A stretch of 64,000 bases of DNA from contig CP129489.1 of assembly GCA_030584065.1 (NCBI GenBank), positions 2,151,497 to 2,215,496 of the forward strand, in the 5' to 3' direction. This document shows, piece by piece, positions 25,263 to 33,166 of the stretch (the stretch's first letter is position 1; each line of letters starts with the position of its first letter). The notes below the pieces were generated by a model. It saw only the letters and a list, made by a program, of their open reading frames with translations, was not told the origin of the DNA and searched no databases. Both the position numbers and the translations under genes were made by a program. Source of the DNA: Flavobacteriales bacterium (lineage in GTDB: Bacteria > Bacteroidota > Bacteroidia > Flavobacteriales_F > PHOS-HE28).

Positions 25263-26204
25263 GTGCCAGCAAGCCCTCTGCCCGACTACCTGCGCTTGAA
25301 CCGAGCCAATGGGCAGGCACCGCACAAGCCCATCCTGCTCTTGGCCGTATTACGGGCATTCGATGAGGGGCTGATCATCGAGAACAGGATACGTCCGGAA
25401 CCGGAGCTGATCAACCTGTTCAATGGCTACTGGTCCGCACTTGTGCACGACCCCAGGTCCCAATGCCGCTTCTACCTGCCATTCTTCTACTTGCGCAATG
25501 AGCGATCCGGTCTGTGGACGCTTCACACCCTGTCCGGCTTCGAGCACGGGCTCACCCGTGGGAAGGACATCAAGAGCCTAGGCGCCCTGCTCAGCTTTGA
25601 AGCCTACGCCACCTTAAGGCCCGATGTGTTCAACCGATGGCGCGTTGCCACGCATCGCGCCGCCGACCGGCTCCTCATCATGGCCAAGTACTTCCCCGGC
25701 CAACCGTTACCGCTGGAACTGCCCGACCAACTGCGTGACATCGAGAAGCAGATCGTCTCCGATCCGCCCGAGGTCTACGTGGCCCGCCAACTGCAGCGGC
25801 TCCAATCCGAAGAGGAAGAAGACCAGCTGCTGCGCAGCGCAGCCTTCAAGCGGAAGATACCCGAGCTCTACGGCTATCAATGCGCCATCACGGGTCTTCG
25901 TGTGAGTACCACCCGTGGCCCAAGCTTGATTGACGCCTGTCACATCGTGCCATGGGCCGATTCGTTCGATGACACGATCAGCAACGGCATTGCACTCTGT
26001 CCCAATATGCACCGTGCGTTCGACCGCGGGCTTATCAGTATCGGTTCCGACTACCGCGTCTTGGTGAACAAGGACCTTCAGGAAGCCGAGAGCACCCATG
26101 CCATCCGGCCGTTCGAGGGAAAGCTGCTCGACCTACCCAAGGAGGCGGTGCACCGCCCCGCTCCTGAGAACTTGACAAGGCATAGGGAGCGATGGGGGTT
26201 CTGA
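25263..26204 (+). CDS. HNH endonuclease, putative modification-dependent restriction enzyme
   Basis: A 313-aa protein. The C-terminal HNH nuclease (about 200-275) has CAITGLRV, LIDACHIVPWADS, SNGIALCPNMHRAFD and GLISIG, containing the His-Asn-His core as in the HNH_2 family. The N-terminal 120 residues (HKPILLLAVLRAFDEGL, FNGYWSAL, FYLPFFYLRNE, GLW) resemble the domain that recognises phosphorothioated or methylated DNA in ScoMcrA-type enzymes; this is my reading of the pattern. It therefore probably cuts modified foreign DNA. It starts with GTG, supported by the promoter 4 nt upstream. It opens the defence island. Confidence 0.85.
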   Translation: MPASPLPDYLRLNRANGQAPHKPILLLAVLRAFDEGLIIENRIRPEPELINLFNGYWSALVHDPRSQCRFYLPFFYLRNERSGLWTLHTLSGFEHGLTRGKDIKSLGALLSFEAYATLRPDVFNRWRVATHRAADRLLIMAKYFPGQPLPLELPDQLRDIEKQIVSDPPEVYVARQLQRLQSEEEEDQLLRSAAFKRKIPELYGYQCAITGLRVSTTRGPSLIDACHIVPWADSFDDTISNGIALCPNMHRAFDRGLISIGSDYRVLVNKDLQEAESTHAIRPFEGKLLDLPKEAVHRPAPENLTRHRERWGF

Positions 26205-26215
26205 GGCTTAAGGTG

Positions 26216-27049
26216 TCAGGACCTTAAGACAGTAGCACGGTAGCTGATTGCGTCCAGCTTCAACTTGTCCTCAAGGCTGCCAGCGAGCATGTACAACCGA
26301 GGTTGCTGGTACAGCTCAAAGACGCGATAGAGGCGCGCCGCATCGGGGTGTTCACGCGCGTGTTCCAGTTCATTCCGCGTAATCATGAACGGCGTTCCGA
26401 TCTTGAAGGGAGTCGACTTCACCTCAATGTGCAGTTCACGCTCGTTGGTATCGTAGGAGAGGATGTCATACCCCAGCCCGTCACCACGGGTGATGGAAAC
26501 GTGTTCAACCGCATCAGCTAGTTCGTGCCGCCCCTCCGCTTTCAGGCGTGTCCGCTCAAAATGCAGCACCCATTGTTCACCGGCCAATCCGATCTCCTTG
26601 CAGTTCGCTTCCTTCTCGGCGATCTCCTCCTGTGAGATGATCGTGCCACCTCGCTTGGGTCCTTTTGTGAAACCCACAGGTGGATCGCATACCGTCGCAG
26701 CATCGAAGAGGTCCGTCGTGTACGGAACGACGAGCTTCTTGCGATACCGCTGCAAGATGACCAGCGCCTCCGGGTGGTCCCGCACATACTGAAGGGTGAC
26801 CGGTTCAAGCGATCGCTGGATGTTCACCAGGGGAGGGAGTCCTCTCAGGTAGGGATGGTCATGCAGCACCAGCACGGCACTGATGTTCTGCATCTTCTTT
26901 TCGTAGCCACCCGGCACACGCCCCCATTGCCGCGCTAATGAACGATAGACCTCGGCCTTGTTGAGCCGTTGTCCCGCTAGTTCACGCTCCATGAGCATGA
27001 AGTAGGCGCTCAACGTAGCCTCAACCTCTGGCTGTTCCCATCCTTTCAT
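26216..27049 (-). CDS. DUF3883-domain protein (nuclease-like), defence-associated
   Basis: A 277-aa cytoplasmic protein. The C-terminal DUF3883 part has the pattern GLGYDILSYDTNERELHIEVKS: an Asp, then Glu-x-Lys, as in PD-(D/E)XK nuclease folds. The N-terminal 110 residues (VYRSLARQWGRVPGGYEKKM, NISAVL) look like a separate helical domain with the motif often seen in HNH-associated proteins. DUF3883 occurs widely in restriction and anti-phage loci. It is convergent with the HNH gene, 11 bp apart, and divergent from hsdM. Base composition is more AT-rich than the housekeeping genes, hinting at transfer. Confidence 0.8.
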   Translation of the reverse strand: MKGWEQPEVEATLSAYFMLMERELAGQRLNKAEVYRSLARQWGRVPGGYEKKMQNISAVLVLHDHPYLRGLPPLVNIQRSLEPVTLQYVRDHPEALVILQRYRKKLVVPYTTDLFDAATVCDPPVGFTKGPKRGGTIISQEEIAEKEANCKEIGLAGEQWVLHFERTRLKAEGRHELADAVEHVSITRGDGLGYDILSYDTNERELHIEVKSTPFKIGTPFMITRNELEHAREHPDAARLYRVFELYQQPRLYMLAGSLEDKLKLDAISYRATVLRS

Positions 27050-27550
27050 TTGCCATCCCCTGGCCTTTCCGCCCCAAGATCGTCATCCTAGACCAATCAA
27101 CGACAACACGCATTGTGCTACCCGCCTCAGTGGGTTCGACACGGGCCGGCCTATCGGTGGAGTGCAAGCGCGCTCCTGAGCTTGGCAGGCTGCGGCCAAC
27201 GATATGCTCACGATGCAGATACAGCGCTTCGCCTATCTGATGTGGAAATGCCGGAGTGCGGAGGATGCGAATCGCTTGGCCGTTCATTGCGAGCGGAACT
27301 CGGTTACCCCCCGCAGGGTCTCCTTCTTCGGGACCCTGCGGCGCTGTATAAGGCCGCAGGGGCTCTTCGTTCCTCAGGAGACCCTGCGGAGGTTGAAGTG
27401 CCAAAAGCCATTGAGCGTAATGGCCGCGCCACGATTCACCATCAGCTAGTGCAGCCAATGGGCTGCTCAGCTTTGCACGGCAGAACCATTCCAGCTCGGC
27501 TTCGGGTAGTCACCTCCGGTTGAGGACCTGTTGAGCCGGCATCCCCTGCC
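27050..27550. other. Divergent intergenic region before hsdM
   Basis: About 500 bp with no supportable gene. It holds one double-hairpin palindromic element (27311-27389) and the hsdM -7 candidate at its right end. Short frames across the palindrome are repeat artefacts. Confidence 0.6.
27311..27389 (+). repeat. Interspersed double-hairpin palindrome, copy 1
   Basis: 79 bp made of two hairpins. The first pairs CCGCAGGGTCTCC with GGGACCCTGCGG across a 6-base loop. The second pairs CCGCAGGGGCTC with GGAGACCCTGCGG. The first and last arms are exact reverse complements, so the whole element can also fold as one long stem. This copy has one changed arm base run (GGGGCTC). It is flanked on the left by GGTTACCCC, as in copy 2. 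It sits upstream of hsdM. Confidence 0.9.
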
Positions 27551-27558
27551 TATTTTGC
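27551..27558 (+). promoter_or_regulatory. -7-like box TATTTTGC of hsdM
   Basis: A TAnnTTGC-type box ending 10 nt before the hsdM ATG. It is the same variant as at the HNH and hsdR genes but with a longer gap, which predicts a leader of only a few bases. Confidence 0.4.
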
Positions 27559-27568
27559 CCCTCCTACC

Positions 27569-29647
27569 ATGTCCACCGACACCCACAAGCAGCTCGCCAA
27601 CTTCATCTGGAGCATCTGCAACCTGCTGCGCGGCCCGTACAAGCGCAACGAGTACCGCAAGGTGATCCTGCCCCTCACCGTGCTCAAGCGCTTCGACAGC
27701 ATCTTGGCGCCCACCAAGGCCAGGGTGCTGGCCGAGCACGCGAAGCACCAGGGCAAGAGCGAGACCGTGCAGTTCAGCCTGCTCACCACTGTGAGCGGCG
27801 TGAAGTTCTACAACACCAGCCCGCTCGATTTCGGCAAGCTGCTGGACGACCCAAGCAACGTGGCCAGCAGCCTCACCGGCTACATCAACGGCTTCAGCCC
27901 CAACGTGCGGGCCATCTTCGAGAAGTTCAAGATCGGCGAGCAGGTGGCCTACATGGCCGAGAAGGACCTGCTCTACCGCGTGGTGAAGGCCTTCCAGAGC
28001 GAGGCGCTGGACCTGCGGCCCGAGAAGGTGGACAACGTGCAGATGGGCTATGTCTTCGAGGAGCTGATCCGCATCGGTGCGGAACAGAGCAACGAGGAGG
28101 CCGGGGACCACTTCACCCCGCGCGAGGTGATCCAGCTGATGGTGAACCTGCTGCTGAGCGACGAGACCGACCTGGCCCGAAGCCACGTGGTGAAGACCAT
28201 CTACGACCCCACCTGCGGCACCGGCGGCATGCTCAGCACCGCCGAACAATACCTGCGCAACCTGAACAGCAAGGCCAACCCGCAGCTCTTCGGGCAGGAC
28301 TTCAACGACGAGTCGTGGGCCGTGTGCAAGAGCGACATGCTGATCAAGGGCGAGAACGCCGACAACATCAAGCTGGGCGATACGCTGAAGGACGACCAGC
28401 ACGCCGGCGCGCAGTTCGATTACATGCTGGCCAACCCGCCCTTCGGCGTGGAGTGGAAGCAGCAGCAGAGGACCGTGGAGGATGAGCACCTGAAGCTGGG
28501 CTACAAGGGCCGCTTCGGCGCCGGGCTGCCCCGCATCAACGATGGGGCCTTCCTCTTCCTGCAGCACATGCTGAGCAAGATGCGGCCTGTGGACAAGGGC
28601 GGCAGCCGCATCGCCATCGTGTTCAACGGCAGCCCGCTCTTCACGGGCGATGCGGGCAGCGGCGAAAGCGAGATCCGCCGCTGGATCATTGAGAACGACT
28701 GGCTGGAAGGCATCGTGGCGCTGCCGGACCAGCTCTTCTACAACACCGGCATCAGCACCTACATCTGGGTGCTCACCAACCGCAAGGCGAAGGAGCGCAA
28801 GGGCCGGGTGCAGCTGCTGGACGCGCGGCCCTTCTTTGTAAAAATGCGCAAAAGCCTTGGCAACAAGCGCAACCGCATCGGCGACGGCACCGAGAACACG
28901 CCGGACCAGATCGCCACCATCACCAAGCTCTACGGGGAGTTCCGCGATGGGGCCACGCACTCCTTCACGGTGGATGGCCAAGCGCTGGAGCGGGTGGTGA
29001 GCAAGGTGTTCCCCAACGCACACTTCGGCTACCGCAAGATCGCCGTGGAGCGGCCGCTGCAACTGAACTTCCAGGCCAGCCCCGAGCGCATCGCACGGCT
29101 GGACGAGGTGAAGGCCTTCGCGAACCTGGCCACGAGCAAGAAGGTGAAGAACGATGCCGCCCGCCTGCAGGAGATCGAGGCCGGGCGCCAGCGCCAGCAG
29201 GCTATCAAGGCGATGCTGGAGGGCATGGGCGATGCGCACTACAAGGACCGCAAGGCCTTCCTTGCCGATCTGAAGAAGGCGGCCAAAGCAGCGGGCCTCA
29301 CCTTGGATGCTGCGGAAACGAAGGCCATCCTCACCGCCCTGGGCGAGCGCGACCCCCGGGCCGCCGTGTGCACCGATGCGAAGGGACGCCCTGAGCCCGA
29401 CAGCGAGCTGCGCGATACCGAGAGCGTGCCGCTGAGCGAGCCCATTGAGGCCTACTTCCAGCGCGAGGTGCTGCCCCATGTGCCCACGGCCTGGGTGGAT
29501 GCCGACAAGACCAAGGTGGGCTACGAGATCCCGCTGACGCGTGAGTTCTATGTGTACACGCCGCCCCGCCCGCTGGAGGCCATCGAGGCCGAGATCGAGG
29601 GGCTGGAGAAGGAGATCGTGGAGATGCTGAAAGGGATCACCGCGTGA
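27569..29647 (+). CDS. hsdM: Type I restriction-modification methyltransferase subunit HsdM
   Basis: A 692-aa N6-adenine DNA methyltransferase, the modification subunit of a type I system. The HsdM N-terminal domain (LANFIWSICNLLRGPYKRNE) precedes the catalytic domain with SAM motif I (DPTCGTGGM, about 213-221) and catalytic motif IV (NPPF, about 290). The long C-terminal part ends in a coiled coil (LEAIEAEIEGLEKEIVEML). It works with HsdS and HsdR encoded 3.5 and 7.2 kb downstream. The last 77 bp before the final codon are duplicated at 31875-31951, beyond an inserted gene pair. Confidence 0.97.
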   Translation: MSTDTHKQLANFIWSICNLLRGPYKRNEYRKVILPLTVLKRFDSILAPTKARVLAEHAKHQGKSETVQFSLLTTVSGVKFYNTSPLDFGKLLDDPSNVASSLTGYINGFSPNVRAIFEKFKIGEQVAYMAEKDLLYRVVKAFQSEALDLRPEKVDNVQMGYVFEELIRIGAEQSNEEAGDHFTPREVIQLMVNLLLSDETDLARSHVVKTIYDPTCGTGGMLSTAEQYLRNLNSKANPQLFGQDFNDESWAVCKSDMLIKGENADNIKLGDTLKDDQHAGAQFDYMLANPPFGVEWKQQQRTVEDEHLKLGYKGRFGAGLPRINDGAFLFLQHMLSKMRPVDKGGSRIAIVFNGSPLFTGDAGSGESEIRRWIIENDWLEGIVALPDQLFYNTGISTYIWVLTNRKAKERKGRVQLLDARPFFVKMRKSLGNKRNRIGDGTENTPDQIATITKLYGEFRDGATHSFTVDGQALERVVSKVFPNAHFGYRKIAVERPLQLNFQASPERIARLDEVKAFANLATSKKVKNDAARLQEIEAGRQRQQAIKAMLEGMGDAHYKDRKAFLADLKKAAKAAGLTLDAAETKAILTALGERDPRAAVCTDAKGRPEPDSELRDTESVPLSEPIEAYFQREVLPHVPTAWVDADKTKVGYEIPLTREFYVYTPPRPLEAIEAEIEGLEKEIVEMLKGITA
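29564..29640 (+). repeat. Direct repeat A, 3' end of hsdM
   Basis: 77 bp inside the hsdM coding end, repeated in the same orientation at 31875-31951 with only two mismatches. The two copies are 2311 bp apart and bracket the AlbA_2-ParA gene pair. Confidence 0.95.
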
Positions 29648-29649
29648 AC

Positions 29650-29657
29650 GAACTTTG
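29650..29657 (+). promoter_or_regulatory. -7-like box GAACTTTG before the AlbA_2 gene
   Basis: Matches TAnnTTTG in seven of eight informative or free positions (first T replaced by G). It ends 4 nt before the ATG at 29662. The inserted cassette would thus bring its own promoter. Confidence 0.4.
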
Positions 29658-29661
29658 AGGC

Positions 29662-30855
29662 ATGTTGACCGACGAGCAACTGGTCGAGCTCTGGAAGGGT
29701 GGCGAATCGGAATTCGTGGAGTTCAAACCCTCCACCTCCGACAAGGCCGACATCTACCACGATATCTGTGCGTTCAGCAACGACGTGAACGACAGCGGAA
29801 GGACCGGAGTGATCTTCATCGGGCTGAATGATGACGGAACGGTAACCGGCATCAACATCACTGACCGGCTGATCAGGGAACTTGCGCTGATCCGTATGCA
29901 GCCGCATGTGCAACCCATGCCCGACATGGCGGTGAACAAGCATGTGCTGAACGGAGCTGAATTGGCGGTGATCCAAGTGCGCCCATCTGATCTGGCACCG
30001 GTGAAGTATGCCGGGAGAACGTGCATACGGGTGGGTACGGTGCGCCATACCGCCAGTCCGGAACAAGATGATCGCTTGAGCGAACGCAGACGGGCCAAGA
30101 ACCTGCCGTTCGATGTGCAGCCCGCATCGGGGGTCACACTGGCGGATCTGGACCTGCAGTACTTTGAACAGGTCTATCTGCCCATGGCTTTCGCGCCTGA
30201 CGTGATAGAAGCGAACAAGCGAACGATCGAGCAGAAGCTGGCATCGCTCCGGTTCGTTGTTGGCCCTTCGGATCCACAGCCTACTGTGCTGGGCGCCTTG
30301 GTGCTCGGGCTGGACCCCACCTTTGCTGTGCCCGGGGCCCGCATCGAGCTGTTGCGCATCGATGGGTCCAGGCTTTCCGACCCGGTCGTGGCCTCGCTGA
30401 AGATCACCGGCCGGTTGCAAGATCTGTTGCAACGCCTGGATGAAGTGCTCAAATTGAATATCCGTACGAGCGTGGACATCCGTTCCGGTGCGCGCGAAGT
30501 GAGCAAGCCGGACTATCCGCTGGTCGCCTTGCAGCAGCTTACGCGTAATGCGGTCATGCACCGCAACTACCGGGGCACACACGCACCGATCCGGATCCTC
30601 TGGTTCGCTGACCGGGTGGAGATCCACAGCCCGGGTGGCCCGTTCGGTCGGGTGAACGTGGCGAACTATGGCCAACCCGGCGTAACCGACTACCGCAACC
30701 CGAGCCTGGCGGATGCCATGGTCACTTTGGGCTTTGCACGGGCCTACGGGCTCGGCCTGGAAACTGCCCGTGATGCGTTGGCCCAGAACGGGAATGCCCC
30801 CATGGAAGTGACCGCTACGCCGGACAACATCCTCACCATTCTTCAACCAGCATGA
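29662..30855 (+). CDS. AlbA_2/Schlafen-like ATP-binding protein
   Basis: A 397-aa cytoplasmic protein. An AlbA_2 (divergent AAA_4, Schlafen-like) domain covers residues 1-130 or so (ESEFVEFKPSTSDKADIYHD, GVIFIGLNDDGTVTGI). The C-terminal part is an HATPase_c_4-type region (QQLTRNAVMHRNYRG, DRVEIHSPGGPFG, GLGLETARDAL). In this family the N-domain can bind or cleave nucleic acid, and members are common in defence islands. The stop overlaps the ParA gene start by 4 bases, so the two form a unit. That unit is inserted between hsdM and its downstream genes. Confidence 0.85.
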   Translation: MLTDEQLVELWKGGESEFVEFKPSTSDKADIYHDICAFSNDVNDSGRTGVIFIGLNDDGTVTGINITDRLIRELALIRMQPHVQPMPDMAVNKHVLNGAELAVIQVRPSDLAPVKYAGRTCIRVGTVRHTASPEQDDRLSERRRAKNLPFDVQPASGVTLADLDLQYFEQVYLPMAFAPDVIEANKRTIEQKLASLRFVVGPSDPQPTVLGALVLGLDPTFAVPGARIELLRIDGSRLSDPVVASLKITGRLQDLLQRLDEVLKLNIRTSVDIRSGAREVSKPDYPLVALQQLTRNAVMHRNYRGTHAPIRILWFADRVEIHSPGGPFGRVNVANYGQPGVTDYRNPSLADAMVTLGFARAYGLGLETARDALAQNGNAPMEVTATPDNILTILQPA

Positions 30856-31853
30856 GCGTACCCGTCATCACCTTCTTCAACAACAAGGGCGGTGTGGGCA
30901 AAACCTCGCTGGTGTACCATGTGGCCTGGATGCTCAACAACCTGGGCGTGCGCACACTGGCCGTGGACCTGGATCCGCAGGCCAACCTCACGGCTGCGTT
31001 CATGACGGATGAGGTGTTGGAGGAGATGTGGGCCGACCCACCATCCAACAGTACCATTTACGGGTGCATTGAACCACTCTCCAGCGGTACGGCCGATGTG
31101 CAGACACCCGAATTGACAGAGATCGCCGAGAACCTCTGGCTGCTCAATGGCGATATGCGGTTGAGTGCTTTGGAGGATGAGCTCAGCAGCCAATGGCCCG
31201 ATTGCATGGACAGGAAGGTGCGTGCCTTTCGGGTGGTCAGCGCGATCTCGCGCGTGATCCAAGCCGGCGCCAAGGATGTCCGCGCAGAGGTCATCGTGGC
31301 TGATGTCGGCCCTTACCTGGGTGCCTTGAACCGGGCCGCCATGGTGGCCACCGACCATGTAGTGGTGCCGCTGGCGGCCGACCTGTTCAGCATGAAAGGG
31401 CTCGAGAACCTGGGACGCACCCTTCGTGCGTGGCGCGAGCAATGGCAGGAGCGCTTGCCACGCAATCCGGAGGCGAGCATCCCCTTGCCACAAGGGAACA
31501 TGCAGCCCGCAGGCTATGTGTTGATGCAGCACGCCGTACGCTTGGACAGGCCCGTGCAAGCCTACCAGAAGTGGGTGGACAAGGCGCCGGGGATCTATGC
31601 ACGGTATGTGCTGGGTACTCCGGAACCCGTTCCGGGAAACGACCCGAACCGGATCGACATGATCAAGCATTACCGCAGCTTGATGCCCATGGCACAGGAA
31701 GCGCGCAAGCCCATGTTCCACCTGAAGCCTGCGGATGGGGCCATCGGGGGCCATGTGGCCGCTGTGCAAGCCTGCTACCGGGACTTCGATCGGCTTACCC
31801 GGGAGATCCTGAAACGCACCGGGCTTCCGGAGCCGGCCATCCCCGCCTTGTGA
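30852..31853 (+). CDS. ParA/MinD-family ATPase
   Basis: A 333-aa deviant-Walker ATPase: KGGVGKT at about residues 12-18, the Walker A' region LAVDLDPQANLTAA and the switch region VIVADVGPYLGALNRAAM. The C-terminal 130 residues or so are an extension beyond the core fold. No ParB gene or parS-like cluster is near, so chromosome or plasmid partition is unlikely. The tight coupling (ATGA) to the AlbA_2 protein suggests it energises or positions that protein. The pairing is unfamiliar to me. Confidence 0.88.
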   Translation: MSVPVITFFNNKGGVGKTSLVYHVAWMLNNLGVRTLAVDLDPQANLTAAFMTDEVLEEMWADPPSNSTIYGCIEPLSSGTADVQTPELTEIAENLWLLNGDMRLSALEDELSSQWPDCMDRKVRAFRVVSAISRVIQAGAKDVRAEVIVADVGPYLGALNRAAMVATDHVVVPLAADLFSMKGLENLGRTLRAWREQWQERLPRNPEASIPLPQGNMQPAGYVLMQHAVRLDRPVQAYQKWVDKAPGIYARYVLGTPEPVPGNDPNRIDMIKHYRSLMPMAQEARKPMFHLKPADGAIGGHVAAVQACYRDFDRLTREILKRTGLPEPAIPAL

Positions 31854-31856
31854 ACC

Positions 31857-31958
31857 ATGCTCAACGCATCTGCACCCCGCCCGCTGGAAGCCATCGAGGC
31901 CGAGATCGAGGGGCTGGAGAAGGAGATCGTGGAGATGCTTAAAGGGATCACGACATGA
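31857..31958 (+). pseudogene. Duplicated hsdM C-terminal fragment, 33-codon ORF
   Basis: A 33-codon open frame starts just after parA and encodes five new residues, then the HsdM C-terminal coiled-coil tail (APRPLEAIEAEIEGLEKEIV, EMLKGIT) almost unchanged. It derives from direct repeat B (31875-31951). Its TGA overlaps the ATG of the PD-(D/E)XK gene, so it preserves the 4-base coupling that HsdM presumably once had with that gene. It could still be translated as a leader peptide. It lacks all methyltransferase domains. Confidence 0.85.
31875..31951 (+). repeat. Direct repeat B, copy of the hsdM 3' end
   Basis: Second copy of the 77-bp sequence at 29564-29640, in the same orientation, differing at two bases (GGAGGCC to GGAAGCC, CTGAAA to CTTAAA). 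It stays in frame and joins smoothly to the following nuclease gene. Confidence 0.95.
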
Positions 31959-33166
31959 GCATGGACGTGGGGGCGAGCCTCACCTGGCTTGACGAGTTCG
32001 CTCAAGCATTGCCGGCACTGCCTGCCCGCCGGAAGACCTTGTTCGACATCATGGGGAATGGCGCCAGTGAGCTCACCATGAGCGCACTGCTCGCCTTCTA
32101 CCTGGACCAGCATGAAGAGCATGGATTCGGCGACCTGTTCCTGCGCAGCCTGCTGGACGCGCTGGAGGAGAAGGGCTTGCTGGCGGACGAGGTGTGGCGC
32201 AGCGTTCGGGCGGATGCGATGGACTTTGAGGTGGTGCAGGAGTGGGCCACCAAAGGGCGCAACAAGAAGTACATCGATCTGGTGATCACCGGACCCGCGC
32301 GTGAAGGGGGCGATGGCTATGCTTGGGCCATCCTCATCGAGCACAAGATCAACGCGGCGGTATACAATCGTCTGGACATCTATGCCGAAGCCGTTACGGC
32401 CGATCCGAAAGTGTGCGTGGTGCTCGCACCCGTGGCGCATGTGGTGAATGAGCCGGGCTGGCACCCCTTGACGCATGCTGAACTGCTGCACCACGTGAAG
32501 CGGAACCTGGCAACCGCCCTGCCAGGGGCCGATGACCGGCACCTGCTCTTTCTGCGCGACTTCCTTTCCAACCTGGACACCACCATGAAGCAGAACGAGG
32601 ACTTGGCGCACCGGCACCGCATGACCGTGTTGAACAGCTATGCGGACCGGGTGGAGGAACTGACCCGGCTGCGCGACCAGCTGCAACGGCACTTCATCGC
32701 CGCGCTCGATGCCGCCATGCTCCAACGCGGCTTCAAGCAGGAGCAATCCACCGCGAACACCATCACACGGATGTACTATGCGGTGCCGAAGAAGTACCAT
32801 GCACAGGATGCCGTGGCCTGGGCGTTCCGCATCTGGGTGCCCGTGCACCAGATCGTGGACAAAGGCACCTTCGTCCTCAACTTCGAGCTGAACGAGCCGA
32901 AGAACACCGTGCACGGTGGGGCCGTGAAAAATGCTTTGCGCCTGGCGGGCTGGTTCGCAACGCCACAGATGACCGAGGGGGTGGGTGGCGCCGAGGGACA
33001 GGCCTTCTGCCACATCGCCGTGGTGAAGGCACCGTTGGACAAGGCCTTGACCATTCGCCAGGGGATAGAGGCTGTACTGGACACCACGCTCTTCCGCGAC
33101 CAGGGGCGGTTGATCCACGAGGCCATTACAGCCTTGGTAACAGCCCAAGCAGCCAAGCAGGAATGA
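31955..33166 (+). CDS. PD-(D/E)XK nuclease-superfamily protein
   Basis: A 403-aa cytoplasmic protein with the PDDEXK_4-type core near residues 85-130: Asp in KYIDLVITG, then the Glu-x-Lys in WAILIEHKINAAVYNRLD. The N-terminus (LTMSALLAFYLDQHEEHGFG) matches the helical start common in this family of defence-associated nucleases. The C-terminal half is of unknown function. Its stop overlaps hsdS by 4 bases, so it is translated as part of the restriction operon and may be an accessory nuclease of the type I complex or a passenger defence gene. Confidence 0.82.
   Translation: MSMDVGASLTWLDEFAQALPALPARRKTLFDIMGNGASELTMSALLAFYLDQHEEHGFGDLFLRSLLDALEEKGLLADEVWRSVRADAMDFEVVQEWATKGRNKKYIDLVITGPAREGGDGYAWAILIEHKINAAVYNRLDIYAEAVTADPKVCVVLAPVAHVVNEPGWHPLTHAELLHHVKRNLATALPGADDRHLLFLRDFLSNLDTTMKQNEDLAHRHRMTVLNSYADRVEELTRLRDQLQRHFIAALDAAMLQRGFKQEQSTANTITRMYYAVPKKYHAQDAVAWAFRIWVPVHQIVDKGTFVLNFELNEPKNTVHGGAVKNALRLAGWFATPQMTEGVGGAEGQAFCHIAVVKAPLDKALTIRQGIEAVLDTTLFRDQGRLIHEAITALVTAQAAKQE

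Noticed and set aside
27204-27449. Small open frames across palindrome copy 1
   Set aside because: Their translations come from the repeat itself and similar fragments recur at each palindrome copy; no independent coding evidence.
30852-31853. ParA as a plasmid or chromosome partition gene
   Set aside because: No ParB gene or parS-like sites, and it is cotranscribed with a defence-type gene.
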